NCBI RefSeq assembly: GCF_015356825.1
Contig: NZ_JAACYW010000003.1
Coordinates: 1-64,000 of the forward strand
Source of the DNA: Catenulispora rubra
GTDB lineage: Bacteria > Actinomycetota > Actinomycetes > Streptomycetales > Catenulisporaceae
DNA length: 64,000 nucleotides
Reading direction: 5' to 3'
Shown: piece by piece, positions 47,254-56,653 of the stretch
Layout: each line of letters starts with the position of its first letter
Numbering within the stretch: position 1 is the stretch's first letter
Notes under the pieces: model-generated
What the model was told of the DNA's origin: nothing
Seen by the model: the letters and a program-made list of their open reading frames with translations, nothing else
Databases searched by the model: none
Position numbers and translations under genes: made by a program

Positions 47254-49572
47254 TCATCTCGGGCTGAGGCTCCAGTGCTGGCTGATGTCGCCGGTGTCGG
47301 TCTGCTCGACGATGGTCGCGCCGTCCGCGGTGCTGTCGCCGCTGACGCCGATCAGCTTGCCGGTGAGCACGCTGACCAGTTTCACGTAGCCGTCGGCCGC
47401 GACGATCCGCCACTGCTGATTGACTCCGCCGTTGGACGGCCACTGGATGATCGGAGTGCCGTCCGCGGACGCCCTGCCCTGGACGTCGACGAGCAGTCCC
47501 GACTGGGCGTTGACCAGGTTGCTGATACCGGCGCCGGCGCTGATCGCACGCCAAACCTGGTTCGATCCGCCGTTCGCGGTCCACTGGATCAGCTGGGTTC
47601 CCTGGGTGGTCGATCCGCTGGGATCGTCCAGGACCTTGCCGCTGCGCCGGTTGGTGATCACGTAGGCGGTCGACGGGGCGATCGCGGTCGCCTCGAACGT
47701 GATCGGCTGTGCCTGGGTCTGGTGCAGGTCCAGGATGAGGACGGTGTTCTCCCCCACGTTGAGCCACGGGGCGGGGCAGTACAGGCGCTGTTGCGGCCCG
47801 ATGGACCAGTACCGGCCCAGGTTGTGGCCGTTGACCCAGACGATGCCCTTGGTCCAGCCGGACATGTCGACGTAGGTGTCGCCGGTCTGAGTGAGGTTGA
47901 CGGTGGCGCGGAAGAAGATCCCCGGCCGGTCCGGGTTGCTGACTACCGGGTTCAGTCTCGCGACGTATGCCTCGTCGACAGGCAGGGCATAGCTCTGCCA
48001 GTTGGTGAGGACGCCGTCGAGCCCTCCCGCGTTGGTCAGGGACACCTGCGCGGTGATGCCTTTGCGGTCGATGTTGCCGTGCCCGAAATTGTCGCGCCCC
48101 ATGCCCTCGACCAGGATGTCGAGCGTCGGGCTCGTGGTGGACGTCCCCAGCGCCAGGGTGCTGCCGGTGGTCACGTTCAACGGCGTCGCGTATGCCGACG
48201 GGATGGCCGGGCGGGAGAAGCCGCCCTGGTAGGCGCCGTTCAGGAACACAGTCGCGTAGTCGTGCACTGCGGTGACGTTCAGTGTGGCGCCGGTGTAGCC
48301 GTGAAGGGTTCGGCGGTAGAGCATGAACCCCGAGTTCTGACCGTACATCTCCATGGGTTGTGGGTTGACGGTCTGTGCGGACGGCAGTGGTGTGGGCAGG
48401 TTGTCCCACAGCGACGCGTACGCCACCGGGGTCATGGCCCGGCTGCCGTTGACCGCGATCGTCGGGATCCGCGACGGAACCGCCGGCAGTGTGCCCACGT
48501 ACCCGGTGACGAGGTTGCGGTACGCGGTGTAGCTGGCGGTCGGCTGTCCCTGCTCGTTGATCGGTGCCCCGTAGTCGTAGCTGGTGATGTGGGGCTTGTA
48601 GGCACTGCCGTCGTCATTGGCGTTCGCGCCGGCCCAGTACCCGAAGTTCGTGCCGCCGTGGATCACGTAGATGTTGAACGACAGGCCGCCGTTCATCAGC
48701 CCGGTCAGCGCGCCGGAGATGTCGGTCTCGGAGTACCAGCTCTCTCCCCAGTGCCTGAGCCAGCCCGGATACACCTCGCCGGCCAGCGCCGGGACGGCGG
48801 GGAAGCTGCTTCGGCACGACGCGATCTTCGAAGCGTCACCGTTGGACACGCCGATCGCACCGCCGGGGACGGTGGTGTGCTTGGCCTGCACCTGGCTCAG
48901 ACTGTCCTCGGTGTAGAACGGCCCGTTGATCCCGGCGTTGATCCAGGCCTGGCGGATCTCAGCCAGATACGTGACGTCGCTGCCGTACCAGCCGTATTCG
49001 TTCTCGATCTGCAGCATCAGGACTGGTCCGCCGTTGGCGGCCATCAGCGGTGCGATGACCAGGGCCAGGGTGTTGACGTACCTGGTGACGGCGGCCATGT
49101 AGTGCGGGTCGGATGCACTCCGCACCCGCAACGAGATCGGGTTGTTGGCCAGCAGGTACGGCGGCAGGCCGCCCAGGTCCCACTCGCCGCAGACGTACGG
49201 CCCGGGCCGCAGCAGCACCCACATGCCCTCGGCCTGGCACAGCCCGACGAAGGCGGCGAGATCCCGCCGGTCGGTGTGCAAATCGAAGACGCCCGGCTTC
49301 TCCTCCAGGTAGTTCCACATCACGTACACCGCGATCGTGTTCATCCCCATGGCCTTGGCCATCTGGATGCGGTGCCGCCAGTACTGCACCGGGATGCGTG
49401 CCGGATGCATCTCGCCGCTGCGGATCTGCAACGGCTGCCCGTCCAAGAGGAAGGCAGAGCCGTCGGCGGAGAAGGCGAAGGTGTGCCCGGCCGCGTGGGC
49501 AGCAGCGCTCGATGCGAAGGTCGCTGCGAGCGGAGTCAGCGTGCTGATGACGAGGAACTTCCGTCGATCCAT
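47254..49572 (-). CDS. Secreted GH35 beta-galactosidase with ricin-type lectin domain
   Basis: This 772-residue enzyme starts MDRRKFLVIST, a Tat-like signal. The TIM barrel (about 30-350) has RSGEMHPARIPVQYWRHRI, RPGPYVCGEWDLGGLP, the acid/base Glu in LMLQIENEYGW and the likely nucleophile Glu in LAGEVYPGW. Jelly-roll beta-galactosidase domains follow (about 400-635), then a ricin beta-trefoil (about 640-772) with repeats NQVW, NQQW and SQHW. GH35 enzymes release terminal beta-galactose, and the lectin should hold the enzyme on its polymer. The frame extends to 49740, but the ATG at 49572 has AGGAGA before it. Confidence 0.9.
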   Translation of the reverse strand: MDRRKFLVISTLTPLAATFASSAAAHAAGHTFAFSADGSAFLLDGQPLQIRSGEMHPARIPVQYWRHRIQMAKAMGMNTIAVYVMWNYLEEKPGVFDLHTDRRDLAAFVGLCQAEGMWVLLRPGPYVCGEWDLGGLPPYLLANNPISLRVRSASDPHYMAAVTRYVNTLALVIAPLMAANGGPVLMLQIENEYGWYGSDVTYLAEIRQAWINAGINGPFYTEDSLSQVQAKHTTVPGGAIGVSNGDASKIASCRSSFPAVPALAGEVYPGWLRHWGESWYSETDISGALTGLMNGGLSFNIYVIHGGTNFGYWAGANANDDGSAYKPHITSYDYGAPINEQGQPTASYTAYRNLVTGYVGTLPAVPSRIPTIAVNGSRAMTPVAYASLWDNLPTPLPSAQTVNPQPMEMYGQNSGFMLYRRTLHGYTGATLNVTAVHDYATVFLNGAYQGGFSRPAIPSAYATPLNVTTGSTLALGTSTTSPTLDILVEGMGRDNFGHGNIDRKGITAQVSLTNAGGLDGVLTNWQSYALPVDEAYVARLNPVVSNPDRPGIFFRATVNLTQTGDTYVDMSGWTKGIVWVNGHNLGRYWSIGPQQRLYCPAPWLNVGENTVLILDLHQTQAQPITFEATAIAPSTAYVITNRRSGKVLDDPSGSTTQGTQLIQWTANGGSNQVWRAISAGAGISNLVNAQSGLLVDVQGRASADGTPIIQWPSNGGVNQQWRIVAADGYVKLVSVLTGKLIGVSGDSTADGATIVEQTDTGDISQHWSLSPR

Positions 49573-49721
49573 GGGTCCGTCTCCTGACGATGTGGGGATG
49601 AAGCGTCGGCTGCTGGTCCCCCCGCTTCTGGCCGTCGATGTCCGGGCCGGAATCAGGTCACGCCGGCTGGCGGCTTCCACGCCGTTGGTAGGTCGCCCGA
49701 CACATGGAGGGCGACTTGGCG

Positions 49722-49755
49722 AGCTGCCCCTTCCGCGCACGCGAAAGGGGCAGCT
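49722..49755 (-). terminator. Hairpin terminator after the CBM-tailed enzyme gene
   Basis: AGCTGCCCCTTCCGCG (49722-49737) pairs with 49740-49755 with one mismatch and a 2-base turn. It lies directly after the stop at 49762 on the minus strand. Confidence 0.75.
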
Positions 49756-49761
49756 GGCTGT

Positions 49762-52317
49762 TCAGGTTCGCGTGATGGTGACCGACGAGGTGCTTCCTGC
49801 GCCGGGGCTGATGCGCGCTGAGAAGCGGTGCGTCGCGGTGTCGTAGGTGACGCTGGCGACTGTGCCGCCGGCGGCCGTGACCTTCACCGGCGTCGGAGAG
49901 TAGCCATGCAGCGTGACCGGGCCGTCGCCGTGGGCGAAGGCGACGGTCGCGTGGACGGCGCCGTCGTCGGACAGGGAGCTGATCCGCTGCGAGCCCAGCG
50001 ACACGAACTTGCCCGCGTCGCCGAGGAACCCGATGCCCGACGGGCCTACCGGTACCACCAGGAAGTAGGACCCGTTGTAGTCGACGTGGGGGTTGTAGGT
50101 GGAATTGGCGTCGATCAGGGTGCCGGTGTCGGCGAAGTAGTCGAAGACGTAGGCCGTTCCCGTCACGCCCAGGTCCGCAGGCCGGAAGGGCGCGTTGCCG
50201 CCGGGTGTGTTGCCGCTGGCCGCGACACTGAGGTTGTCCATGTCCGGGCCGCTCTGGCCGGTCGCGGTGGCTCGCACAGTGTGCTGACCGGCAGTGAGGG
50301 TGACCGTCAGAGGTTGTACCGCCCACGTGTCCCAGTTGGCCGTCGGAGCGAACGGCAAGGTCGAGATGGCCTTGCCGTCCACGGTGGTCGCGAGCGGCCG
50401 GTTGGAAGTTCCGCCGTTGGCGTAGCGGAACGACAGCGTGTAGGTACCGGTGGTGGGCACGTTGATCTTCCACTGCACGTAGTCGTTGTTCGCGTTCTGA
50501 TAGTCGGCGAATCCGGTGCCTGTGTAGCCGGAGTGGTCGGCGCGCACGACGGGGCCGGACAGGAGCGCGTTCTCGGCCTCGTAGACCGTGCCGGGGCTCG
50601 GCGCCGCGGTGGAGCGCGCATAGGCGAAGACGTACCCGGCCGACATGGCACCGTGCCGGCTGCTCGTGGTGGCGACCATCGTCCCGCCGGGCGTGGCGGC
50701 GTCGCGCAGGTAGGTGGCGTCGTCAGGGACGATCGGGGTGTCCGGCTTGACGATCGTGCCGTCGGCCTCGGCCACGCTGTTCAGGTTGGCGGCGCTCTCG
50801 GCGCCGATCGGGTCGCCGACGCCGACCGGGCCGGCCGACAGGTCCTGCAGCAGCAGGTTCGAGGTCTCGGTGCTCATCGTGACGTCGGCCCAGGGCCAGG
50901 CCCCGAGCGAGCCGACCAGCTGCGAGTTGTACAGGAAGTCGTCCCACTTGGAGCGCTCGAATCTGTCTCCCGAGACCCGCGCGTTGGTCACGGCGTTGTA
51001 CAACGTGCTCTGCAGGTAGTCCTGCGGCAGCGGCATGCAGTACTGGATGTCCAGGCCGTTGGCTGCGGCGGCCTTGGCCATGTTGCCCAGGTATGCTGCT
51101 CGGTCGGTGAGGTTGAACGCGGGCTGTCCGTTCTTGCACAACCAGTCCTGCTCATAGGTCGTGACCCCGGAGGACTTCAGGTAGTTCATCCGGTCGTTCC
51201 AGTACGCCGGGTCGGTGACGACGTTGCCGGACATCTGGTACTGCTGGTGGTAGGGGCTCGAGGGGTCGATCCACCGGGAGTGGGTGATCAGCGGCACGCC
51301 CACGCTCTTCTGGAACGCGGCCAGTCCGCTGGGGAACAGCGTCGGATCGGCCTGATAGAGGTACTCGCCGTTCCCCTTGGCGCTCCAGGAGGCGTTCGGG
51401 CCCTTGGGATAGAACCAGCTGTCCAGCTGGAGGTTGCCCATCGGCAGGCCCTTGGCCGTCCAGTCGTTGCGGACCGCCTGCAGAGTGCCGGCATAGCCGA
51501 GACTCGTGTCGTACTTGTAGTAGTAGGTGCCGCCGTTGTCGGTCCAGTAGCCGAGCTTGGCCAGGGTGTTCGTCGAGCTTTGCGACGGCCGGTTCTTGCC
51601 GGACAAGTCGGTCAGGGCGTTGCCCCAGGTCGTGTACACGCCGCCAACGCCGCTGCCGAAAGCGAGCACGGTGCGCTGGGTGAATCCGGCCGGCAGGCTG
51701 CTGATCCCCGAGGAGATGCCGCTGGTCAGCGCGCCGGTGGAGTCATATTTGGTGACCGCGGTGGAGAAGTTCGACGCCGGGGACAACAGGTAGCTGCCGG
51801 AGGTGTCGTAGGCCAGGTAGGGACTGGATCCCGGATCGCCTGCGGCGTCCAGTTGGTGCGGGGCGAAGCAACTGTTGCCGAAGGTTTCGTGGTGTTGGAG
51901 GGAGGGCTTGGCCGACAGCGCCGGGAAGGGGTAGGCGTTCGTCGCGGCTTTCTGGTAGGTCGTGCTGAACAGCACCACGCGACTGTTGTCGTAGGCGCGG
52001 ATACTGCTGGTGCGTGCGATTCCACCGGCCCAGTAGTCGAAGCCGAACTCGTGGAAGGCGCCGACGCCGTCCTGCCCGGTGGTCTGCTTGATGTTGGTCA
52101 CCGCTACGCCCACGGTCCCGCCGAAGTGAAGGCGCGGAGCGCTGGTGTCGATGGTGTAGCTGCCGTTAGCCGACACCGACACGGTGGTACCCGCGGCGGT
52201 GAGCGTGGCGGCGGCGCTGGACGGCGGCGCCATGAGCATCAGGGTCAGCGGGAACGTGATAGCGATCCCGCCGGCGATCGCGGTACGTCTGCGAGTGTGT
52301 CGCAGCACTCTTCTCAT
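49762..52317 (-). CDS. Secreted TIM-barrel glycosidase-like protein with a CBM6/35-type module
   Basis: This 851-residue exported protein has a signal MRRVLRHTRRRTAIAGGIAI with cleavage near ASS-AAA. A beta-sandwich (about 38-240) precedes a barrel-like region (about 250-520) with GNLQLDSWFYPKGPNASW, LITHSRWIDP, VTTYEQDWLCKNG and DIQYCMPLPQDYLQ, resembling clan GH-D (GH27/36) or GH31 in style. YEQDWL could hold the catalytic Asp. A carbohydrate-binding module of CBM6/35 type follows (YEAENALLSGPVVRADHSGY, about 580-710), then an all-beta C-terminus. I cannot name the family. It lies between GH35 and GH65 enzymes on the same strand and probably acts on the same polymer. AAGG precedes the ATG. 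Confidence 0.72.
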   Translation of the reverse strand: MRRVLRHTRRRTAIAGGIAITFPLTLMLMAPPSSAAATLTAAGTTVSVSANGSYTIDTSAPRLHFGGTVGVAVTNIKQTTGQDGVGAFHEFGFDYWAGGIARTSSIRAYDNSRVVLFSTTYQKAATNAYPFPALSAKPSLQHHETFGNSCFAPHQLDAAGDPGSSPYLAYDTSGSYLLSPASNFSTAVTKYDSTGALTSGISSGISSLPAGFTQRTVLAFGSGVGGVYTTWGNALTDLSGKNRPSQSSTNTLAKLGYWTDNGGTYYYKYDTSLGYAGTLQAVRNDWTAKGLPMGNLQLDSWFYPKGPNASWSAKGNGEYLYQADPTLFPSGLAAFQKSVGVPLITHSRWIDPSSPYHQQYQMSGNVVTDPAYWNDRMNYLKSSGVTTYEQDWLCKNGQPAFNLTDRAAYLGNMAKAAAANGLDIQYCMPLPQDYLQSTLYNAVTNARVSGDRFERSKWDDFLYNSQLVGSLGAWPWADVTMSTETSNLLLQDLSAGPVGVGDPIGAESAANLNSVAEADGTIVKPDTPIVPDDATYLRDAATPGGTMVATTSSRHGAMSAGYVFAYARSTAAPSPGTVYEAENALLSGPVVRADHSGYTGTGFADYQNANNDYVQWKINVPTTGTYTLSFRYANGGTSNRPLATTVDGKAISTLPFAPTANWDTWAVQPLTVTLTAGQHTVRATATGQSGPDMDNLSVAASGNTPGGNAPFRPADLGVTGTAYVFDYFADTGTLIDANSTYNPHVDYNGSYFLVVPVGPSGIGFLGDAGKFVSLGSQRISSLSDDGAVHATVAFAHGDGPVTLHGYSPTPVKVTAAGGTVASVTYDTATHRFSARISPGAGSTSSVTITRT

Positions 52318-52460
52318 GATCCTTGCCTTTCCGGAGGGTGTGCACGCCGAGCAGAGGGCTGGCGAAGGTGTCCGGCAGGGCCACTGTCAGGGCATGACTC
52401 CGCCAGCGGTCCTGCTCTTGTGGATTAAGGTGGAGGCGAACGAGCTGTGCTGTCAGCCGA

Positions 52461-55400
52461 CTACGGCAGGACCCACTTCTGGTTCGTCCCGCCGTGGCAG
52501 GTGTAGATGATCAGCTGGGTTCCGGAGCCGCCGGACGCGGTGTCGTCCAGACATTTGCCGGACGGCGGGTTGACGAGTTCTCCGTTGGCTTGGGGCGCCC
52601 ACTGTTGGGCACCGGTGCCGTTGCAGGCGTACACCTGAACCGGCGTCGCGTCGCCCGTGGCACCCCCGCGGACGTCAAGGCATTTACCCAACGCCTGAAG
52701 GGTCCCGTCGAGGTGGACGGTCCAGCTCTGGGCAGCCGTGCCGTTGCAGCTGTAGACCTGCACCGCGGTGCCGTCGTTCGCGGCGGGCACGTCGACACAG
52801 AGACCGGCATAGCCGGTGATCTGCCCGGCCTGCGGGGCGAGGACGAGGGCGGCGACTTGTGCGGTGGCGGAGGCTCCCGCCTGGTAGCGCAGGTAGCGGT
52901 AGGAGGTCTCGGGGAACGTGACCGTCGTGGACGAGGACGACGTAGCGCTCTGGCCGGCCAGCGTGCTCCAGGTGCTGTCGTCTCTGGAGCCCTGGATGCT
53001 GTAGGCGGTTGTCGCGCCGTCGGACAGAACCTGTACCTGGTGCATGGGCGTACTGGTGCCGAGGTCGACGGTCAGGTTCGCGCCGGGAGCGGTCGCGTGC
53101 CAGGCGGTGGCGGGGTTGCCGTCGACGGCGGCTGCGGCCGGGTAGCTGGGGTCGGCGCTGGAGGCGGTCGCGGTCTTACACTGCGCGGCGTCCGACGAGC
53201 CGCTCGGCTGGCGGGTGGACATGGTCACCGTCGAGCCGGTGCTCACCGTCCGGCTGGGACCACCGGCGACGGTCACCGGCATGGCCGGGCCCGCGGTGAG
53301 GGTGAGCGTCGTTCCGTTCGGGCTGATCGCGAGGTTGTAGGTGCGGCCCTGCCACTGCAGGCCGGTGAGGTTCAGGCCCGGCAGTTGCGGTGGCAGTGAG
53401 GGGTCGAGCTGCAGGGAGTTCTGGTTCCAGCGCAGCCCGGTGAATCCGTACTCGAACTCCTGAAGGAACCCGCCGGCGCCGGTGGTGAAGTCGAACGCTC
53501 CTCCCCCGCGGGTCTCGGTGAACTGGTCGAACGGGGCGCGCATGAACGGGTTGATGCTGCGCTGCAGGTAGGTGTAGGCGTCACAGCGGCTGCTGCTGAG
53601 GCTGGTGGAATCGATGGAGGCGATGGCGTCGGTCATCGACGGCCCGTTGAGATCGGTGCGCGCGCCGTAGTAGTCGAGGTCGTTCTGGGCGACCGTGGAG
53701 GACATAGGCACGCCCCACGGGTACTGGAGCATGGTGACGTCGGCCTGCTTGACCGTCTGACCGCTGTAGCCGTCGAATTCCAGGTGGTGCTGGCCGGCCG
53801 CGTCGAACGGGATCGACAGCCCGGCCGCGACCGCGGCCCAGTTCGCGTCAGGCGTGTTGCCGGTGATCTGAGCAGCTTGGACGGCGATCTGAATCGTCTT
53901 CTGCGCTGCGGCGTTGGTGTAGGCCTCGTTGTCGACGTTGTCGTGGTACTCGTCGGGACCCATCACCTTCAGGATCTGGTAGCCGCCGCTGCCGTTGGCG
54001 ACGGCACGCGAGGCCCAGAACCGGGCGGCGTCCCGCAGCACCGGCCAGGCGTTGTTCTTCAGCCAGGCGATGTCGCCGGTGGCCAGGTAGTACTGCCACT
54101 GGGCAAGGGCGATGTCGGCGGTGATGTGGAGCTCGTCGCAGGTCTCACCGCCGCCGAGGAAGGTCTCCTTCCCGGTCAGGGCGCTTTCCCAGGGGAACCG
54201 GGCGCCGGCGATGGTCTGGCCTGACGGCCCACACGTGGCGGCGTTCTGTTCTGCCTGCGGAAGCAGCCGCTGCCGGTAGGCGTCGACGCTGGCGGCAATA
54301 TCAGGATGCTGAGCAAGCAGCGCCGGATACATCCAGGTCTCCATGTCCCAGAACACGTGCCCTTTGTAGCCGTCCGCAGACAGCCCGCCGGGCGAGGTAC
54401 TCCAGGCCACGCCGGCCCTGGTGCTTTCCAACAGGTAGAACATGCTGGCCCGGATCTGCGCGGTCAGGGTGTCGTTGCCGGGCACGGAGATGTCGGCGGA
54501 CCACAGGGTCGACCAGGCTTGGTTGTTGCGTGCGGTGACCTGGCCGGCGCCGAGGTTCGCGGCCGAGGTGGCCTCGGACAGGGCGTAGGCCTGCGGGGTC
54601 GCGGCGGTCAGGGTGCGGTCGGTGTCGTTGTTGGCGGCGATGCCGACGTACTTGGTCGCCGTGTACGTCGTGCCGGACTGCACCGTCAACGACGAGCTCT
54701 GCGCGGGGTAGCCAGGTGCGGTGGCCGTGGTCGTCGTGGCCGCGCCCCCGACGCGCAGCACCGAGGCGATCGCAGCCGTCACTCCGGTGCTGTCGGCCCG
54801 CACGTTCTCGGTCAACGTGCCGTGCGCGCCGTCGACGCTGGGCGAGGCGGTGCCGGCGTAGTTCAGGCCCCGGCCGTCCAGTGCGTCGGTGATCGTCGCG
54901 GTACCCGACCAGTGCGGAGTGACGGTCATGGTGACCATGCCGGTATGGCCGTGGCTTTGGTCGGCGTTGACGGTGTACGTGAAGTCGGTGGTCCGGTTGG
55001 ACGGCGCTGTCCAGGTGAAGGACGTGGTCAGCGTGCCGGTGCTCATGTCGAGCTTTTGGCTGTAGTTGGACTTCGTGCCCTGCTGCACCTGCGCCACGAC
55101 GCGCGGTGCCGGGGCAGAGGCGGGGTAGGCGGCGACAGTGTCGATGTTGACCTGTCCACTGTCACCGGATGCGACCGTGACGGCGAAGGTGTTGGTGCCG
55201 GCATTCAGGATGGCCGGGACGGTCACGGTGCTCCAGCTGTCCCAGCTTCCGGTGACTGGAAGCGTGATCTGCCGGGGCGCGCCGCCGTTCACGCTGTAGG
55301 AGACCGTCTGGCTGCTGGAGTTGCCGTTCGAGTACCTGATGGCGACCGTGTCGGACCCGGCACTGGACCCTGTGATCGGAACGGTGACCGTCGCGCCGAC

Positions 55401-55934
55401 GGCCGGCTGCTGGTTGAGGCCGAGTCCGGCGACGAACGAACCGCCGGTGGAGCCGCCGTGGTCGCCGGCGATCTCGGCGCCGCCGGACAGCTGACCGGCC
55501 GGTGCCTCGCAGATCTCGTCGAACACACAGGTCGGCAGGTTGCCGAAGCTGTCGGTCCCGCTGGTCAGGCCGAGCGCGGTCCACGTCGGCAGGCTGGCCC
55601 GCCGCTCGGGCCAGCTACCGGCCCCGGGAGGATTGGCGTAGAACCCGGCCAGTTCGGACTGGGTGGTGATCGGGTTCGTGCTGAACCAGGTGCCTTCAGC
55701 GGGGATGCGCGCGGCGAGGTATCCGTTGCCGACGAAGGTCGGCGCGTAGTTCGACGAGGGATCGGTCGTCGACAGCACCCACTGCCCGCTCGAAGCCGCC
55801 GCCACGGGTGACGCCACGGCTGTCTGCATCGGCGGCGCCGCTGTCCCGACCGCCGTCATCAGGATGACCGAACCGATCATGGCCAGGGCCCGGCTGGAGC
55901 CGTGCCCTTCTCGCCGGTCTCTTCGACTCGACAT
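52461..55934 (-). CDS. Secreted GH65 hydrolase with CBM, discoidin and ricin-type lectin modules
   Basis: This 1157-residue exported protein has a signal ending near VASPVAA. The GH65 N-terminal domain begins WVLSTTDPSSNYAPTFVGNG, as in acid trehalases. A CBM6/35-like insert (about 140-270) splits this domain. The (alpha/alpha)6 catalytic region has GHVFWDMETWMYPALL and the general-acid Glu662 in VMGPDEYHDNVDNEAY. A discoidin-like module (about 920-1030) and a ricin beta-trefoil (about 1035-1157) follow. Secreted GH65 members of this shape hydrolyse trehalose, kojibiose or other alpha-glucobiosides; phosphorylase activity is less likely for an exported protein. AAGGAG precedes the ATG by 6 bases. 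Confidence 0.87.
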   Translation of the reverse strand: MSSRRDRREGHGSSRALAMIGSVILMTAVGTAAPPMQTAVASPVAAASSGQWVLSTTDPSSNYAPTFVGNGYLAARIPAEGTWFSTNPITTQSELAGFYANPPGAGSWPERRASLPTWTALGLTSGTDSFGNLPTCVFDEICEAPAGQLSGGAEIAGDHGGSTGGSFVAGLGLNQQPAVGATVTVPITGSSAGSDTVAIRYSNGNSSSQTVSYSVNGGAPRQITLPVTGSWDSWSTVTVPAILNAGTNTFAVTVASGDSGQVNIDTVAAYPASAPAPRVVAQVQQGTKSNYSQKLDMSTGTLTTSFTWTAPSNRTTDFTYTVNADQSHGHTGMVTMTVTPHWSGTATITDALDGRGLNYAGTASPSVDGAHGTLTENVRADSTGVTAAIASVLRVGGAATTTTATAPGYPAQSSSLTVQSGTTYTATKYVGIAANNDTDRTLTAATPQAYALSEATSAANLGAGQVTARNNQAWSTLWSADISVPGNDTLTAQIRASMFYLLESTRAGVAWSTSPGGLSADGYKGHVFWDMETWMYPALLAQHPDIAASVDAYRQRLLPQAEQNAATCGPSGQTIAGARFPWESALTGKETFLGGGETCDELHITADIALAQWQYYLATGDIAWLKNNAWPVLRDAARFWASRAVANGSGGYQILKVMGPDEYHDNVDNEAYTNAAAQKTIQIAVQAAQITGNTPDANWAAVAAGLSIPFDAAGQHHLEFDGYSGQTVKQADVTMLQYPWGVPMSSTVAQNDLDYYGARTDLNGPSMTDAIASIDSTSLSSSRCDAYTYLQRSINPFMRAPFDQFTETRGGGAFDFTTGAGGFLQEFEYGFTGLRWNQNSLQLDPSLPPQLPGLNLTGLQWQGRTYNLAISPNGTTLTLTAGPAMPVTVAGGPSRTVSTGSTVTMSTRQPSGSSDAAQCKTATASSADPSYPAAAAVDGNPATAWHATAPGANLTVDLGTSTPMHQVQVLSDGATTAYSIQGSRDDSTWSTLAGQSATSSSSTTVTFPETSYRYLRYQAGASATAQVAALVLAPQAGQITGYAGLCVDVPAANDGTAVQVYSCNGTAAQSWTVHLDGTLQALGKCLDVRGGATGDATPVQVYACNGTGAQQWAPQANGELVNPPSGKCLDDTASGGSGTQLIIYTCHGGTNQKWVLP

Positions 55935-56653
55935 CTGTGTCTCCTTGGGGGATGTGCTCCTGTTTTCGGGCGCGCGAATACGGAGTTGGGTTGTGGGGAG
56001 ATGGGCTCAGTGTGGGAACACAGTGCGGAAGATGGAACCGACGTGCTGTCGACGGCGCATCTCGAGCCGAGAACGGATAACCGTCGCGAGAATTTTGTTG
56101 CTATCAAGAACAAACAGTTCGGTAACCGGGATGAAACACCCGCTAAGAAGTGCTGTCAACGTCTCAAATGACGCGGCCGGCTTAATTTTCTTGAGACAAA
56201 AGGTGCCCTACGCTTAGGAGACCCCTGAGGCGGACCGGAGTCACAGAAACTTGCGAGATTTTCTTGTAGGCGGGTCCGAGAGCAACCACCACGTAGTGCT
56301 TCCACCCATCGCCGATGGCCGCGACCAGGGCGCCGGCTGCGCGCGATCACCGCGCTGCGACGCGGCATCAAGGACAGCGCGCGCACCCGACGCTCAGAAG
56401 ATGGCAAACCGTTTGCCGTCAGTGATCTCGCCGAAACTCCGGCGAAGCACATCCGCCGCTTCCGACCGGGCAGCCACGGCCGGTCAAGACCCGGCCGTCG
56501 GCCTCGCCGGCCCTCCGCGAGACAGAGCCGTTCGCCCCGCCACGCCAACTGGTTCAAAAAACCTCGGGCCCGCCTCTTGCCGCAGGATCTACGCCGGATA
56601 GGCTGGCTGACACGCCCGAGGGACCGGATCAAAGCACAGAAGGCGCCTGCGGC
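55935..56653. other. 719-base intergenic stretch between divergent GH65 and SARP genes
   Basis: AT-richer near 56090-56220, consistent with two divergent promoters. It holds the palindrome at 56403. No reading frame here has convincing codon bias or homology. Confidence 0.45.
56403..56417. promoter_or_regulatory. Perfect palindrome GGCAAAC-c-GTTTGCC
   Basis: This 15-bp palindrome between the divergent GH65 and SARP genes is typical in size for a LacI- or TetR-type operator. The sequence CGTTTGCC followed by RTCAG is shared with the site at 13470. Confidence 0.55.
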
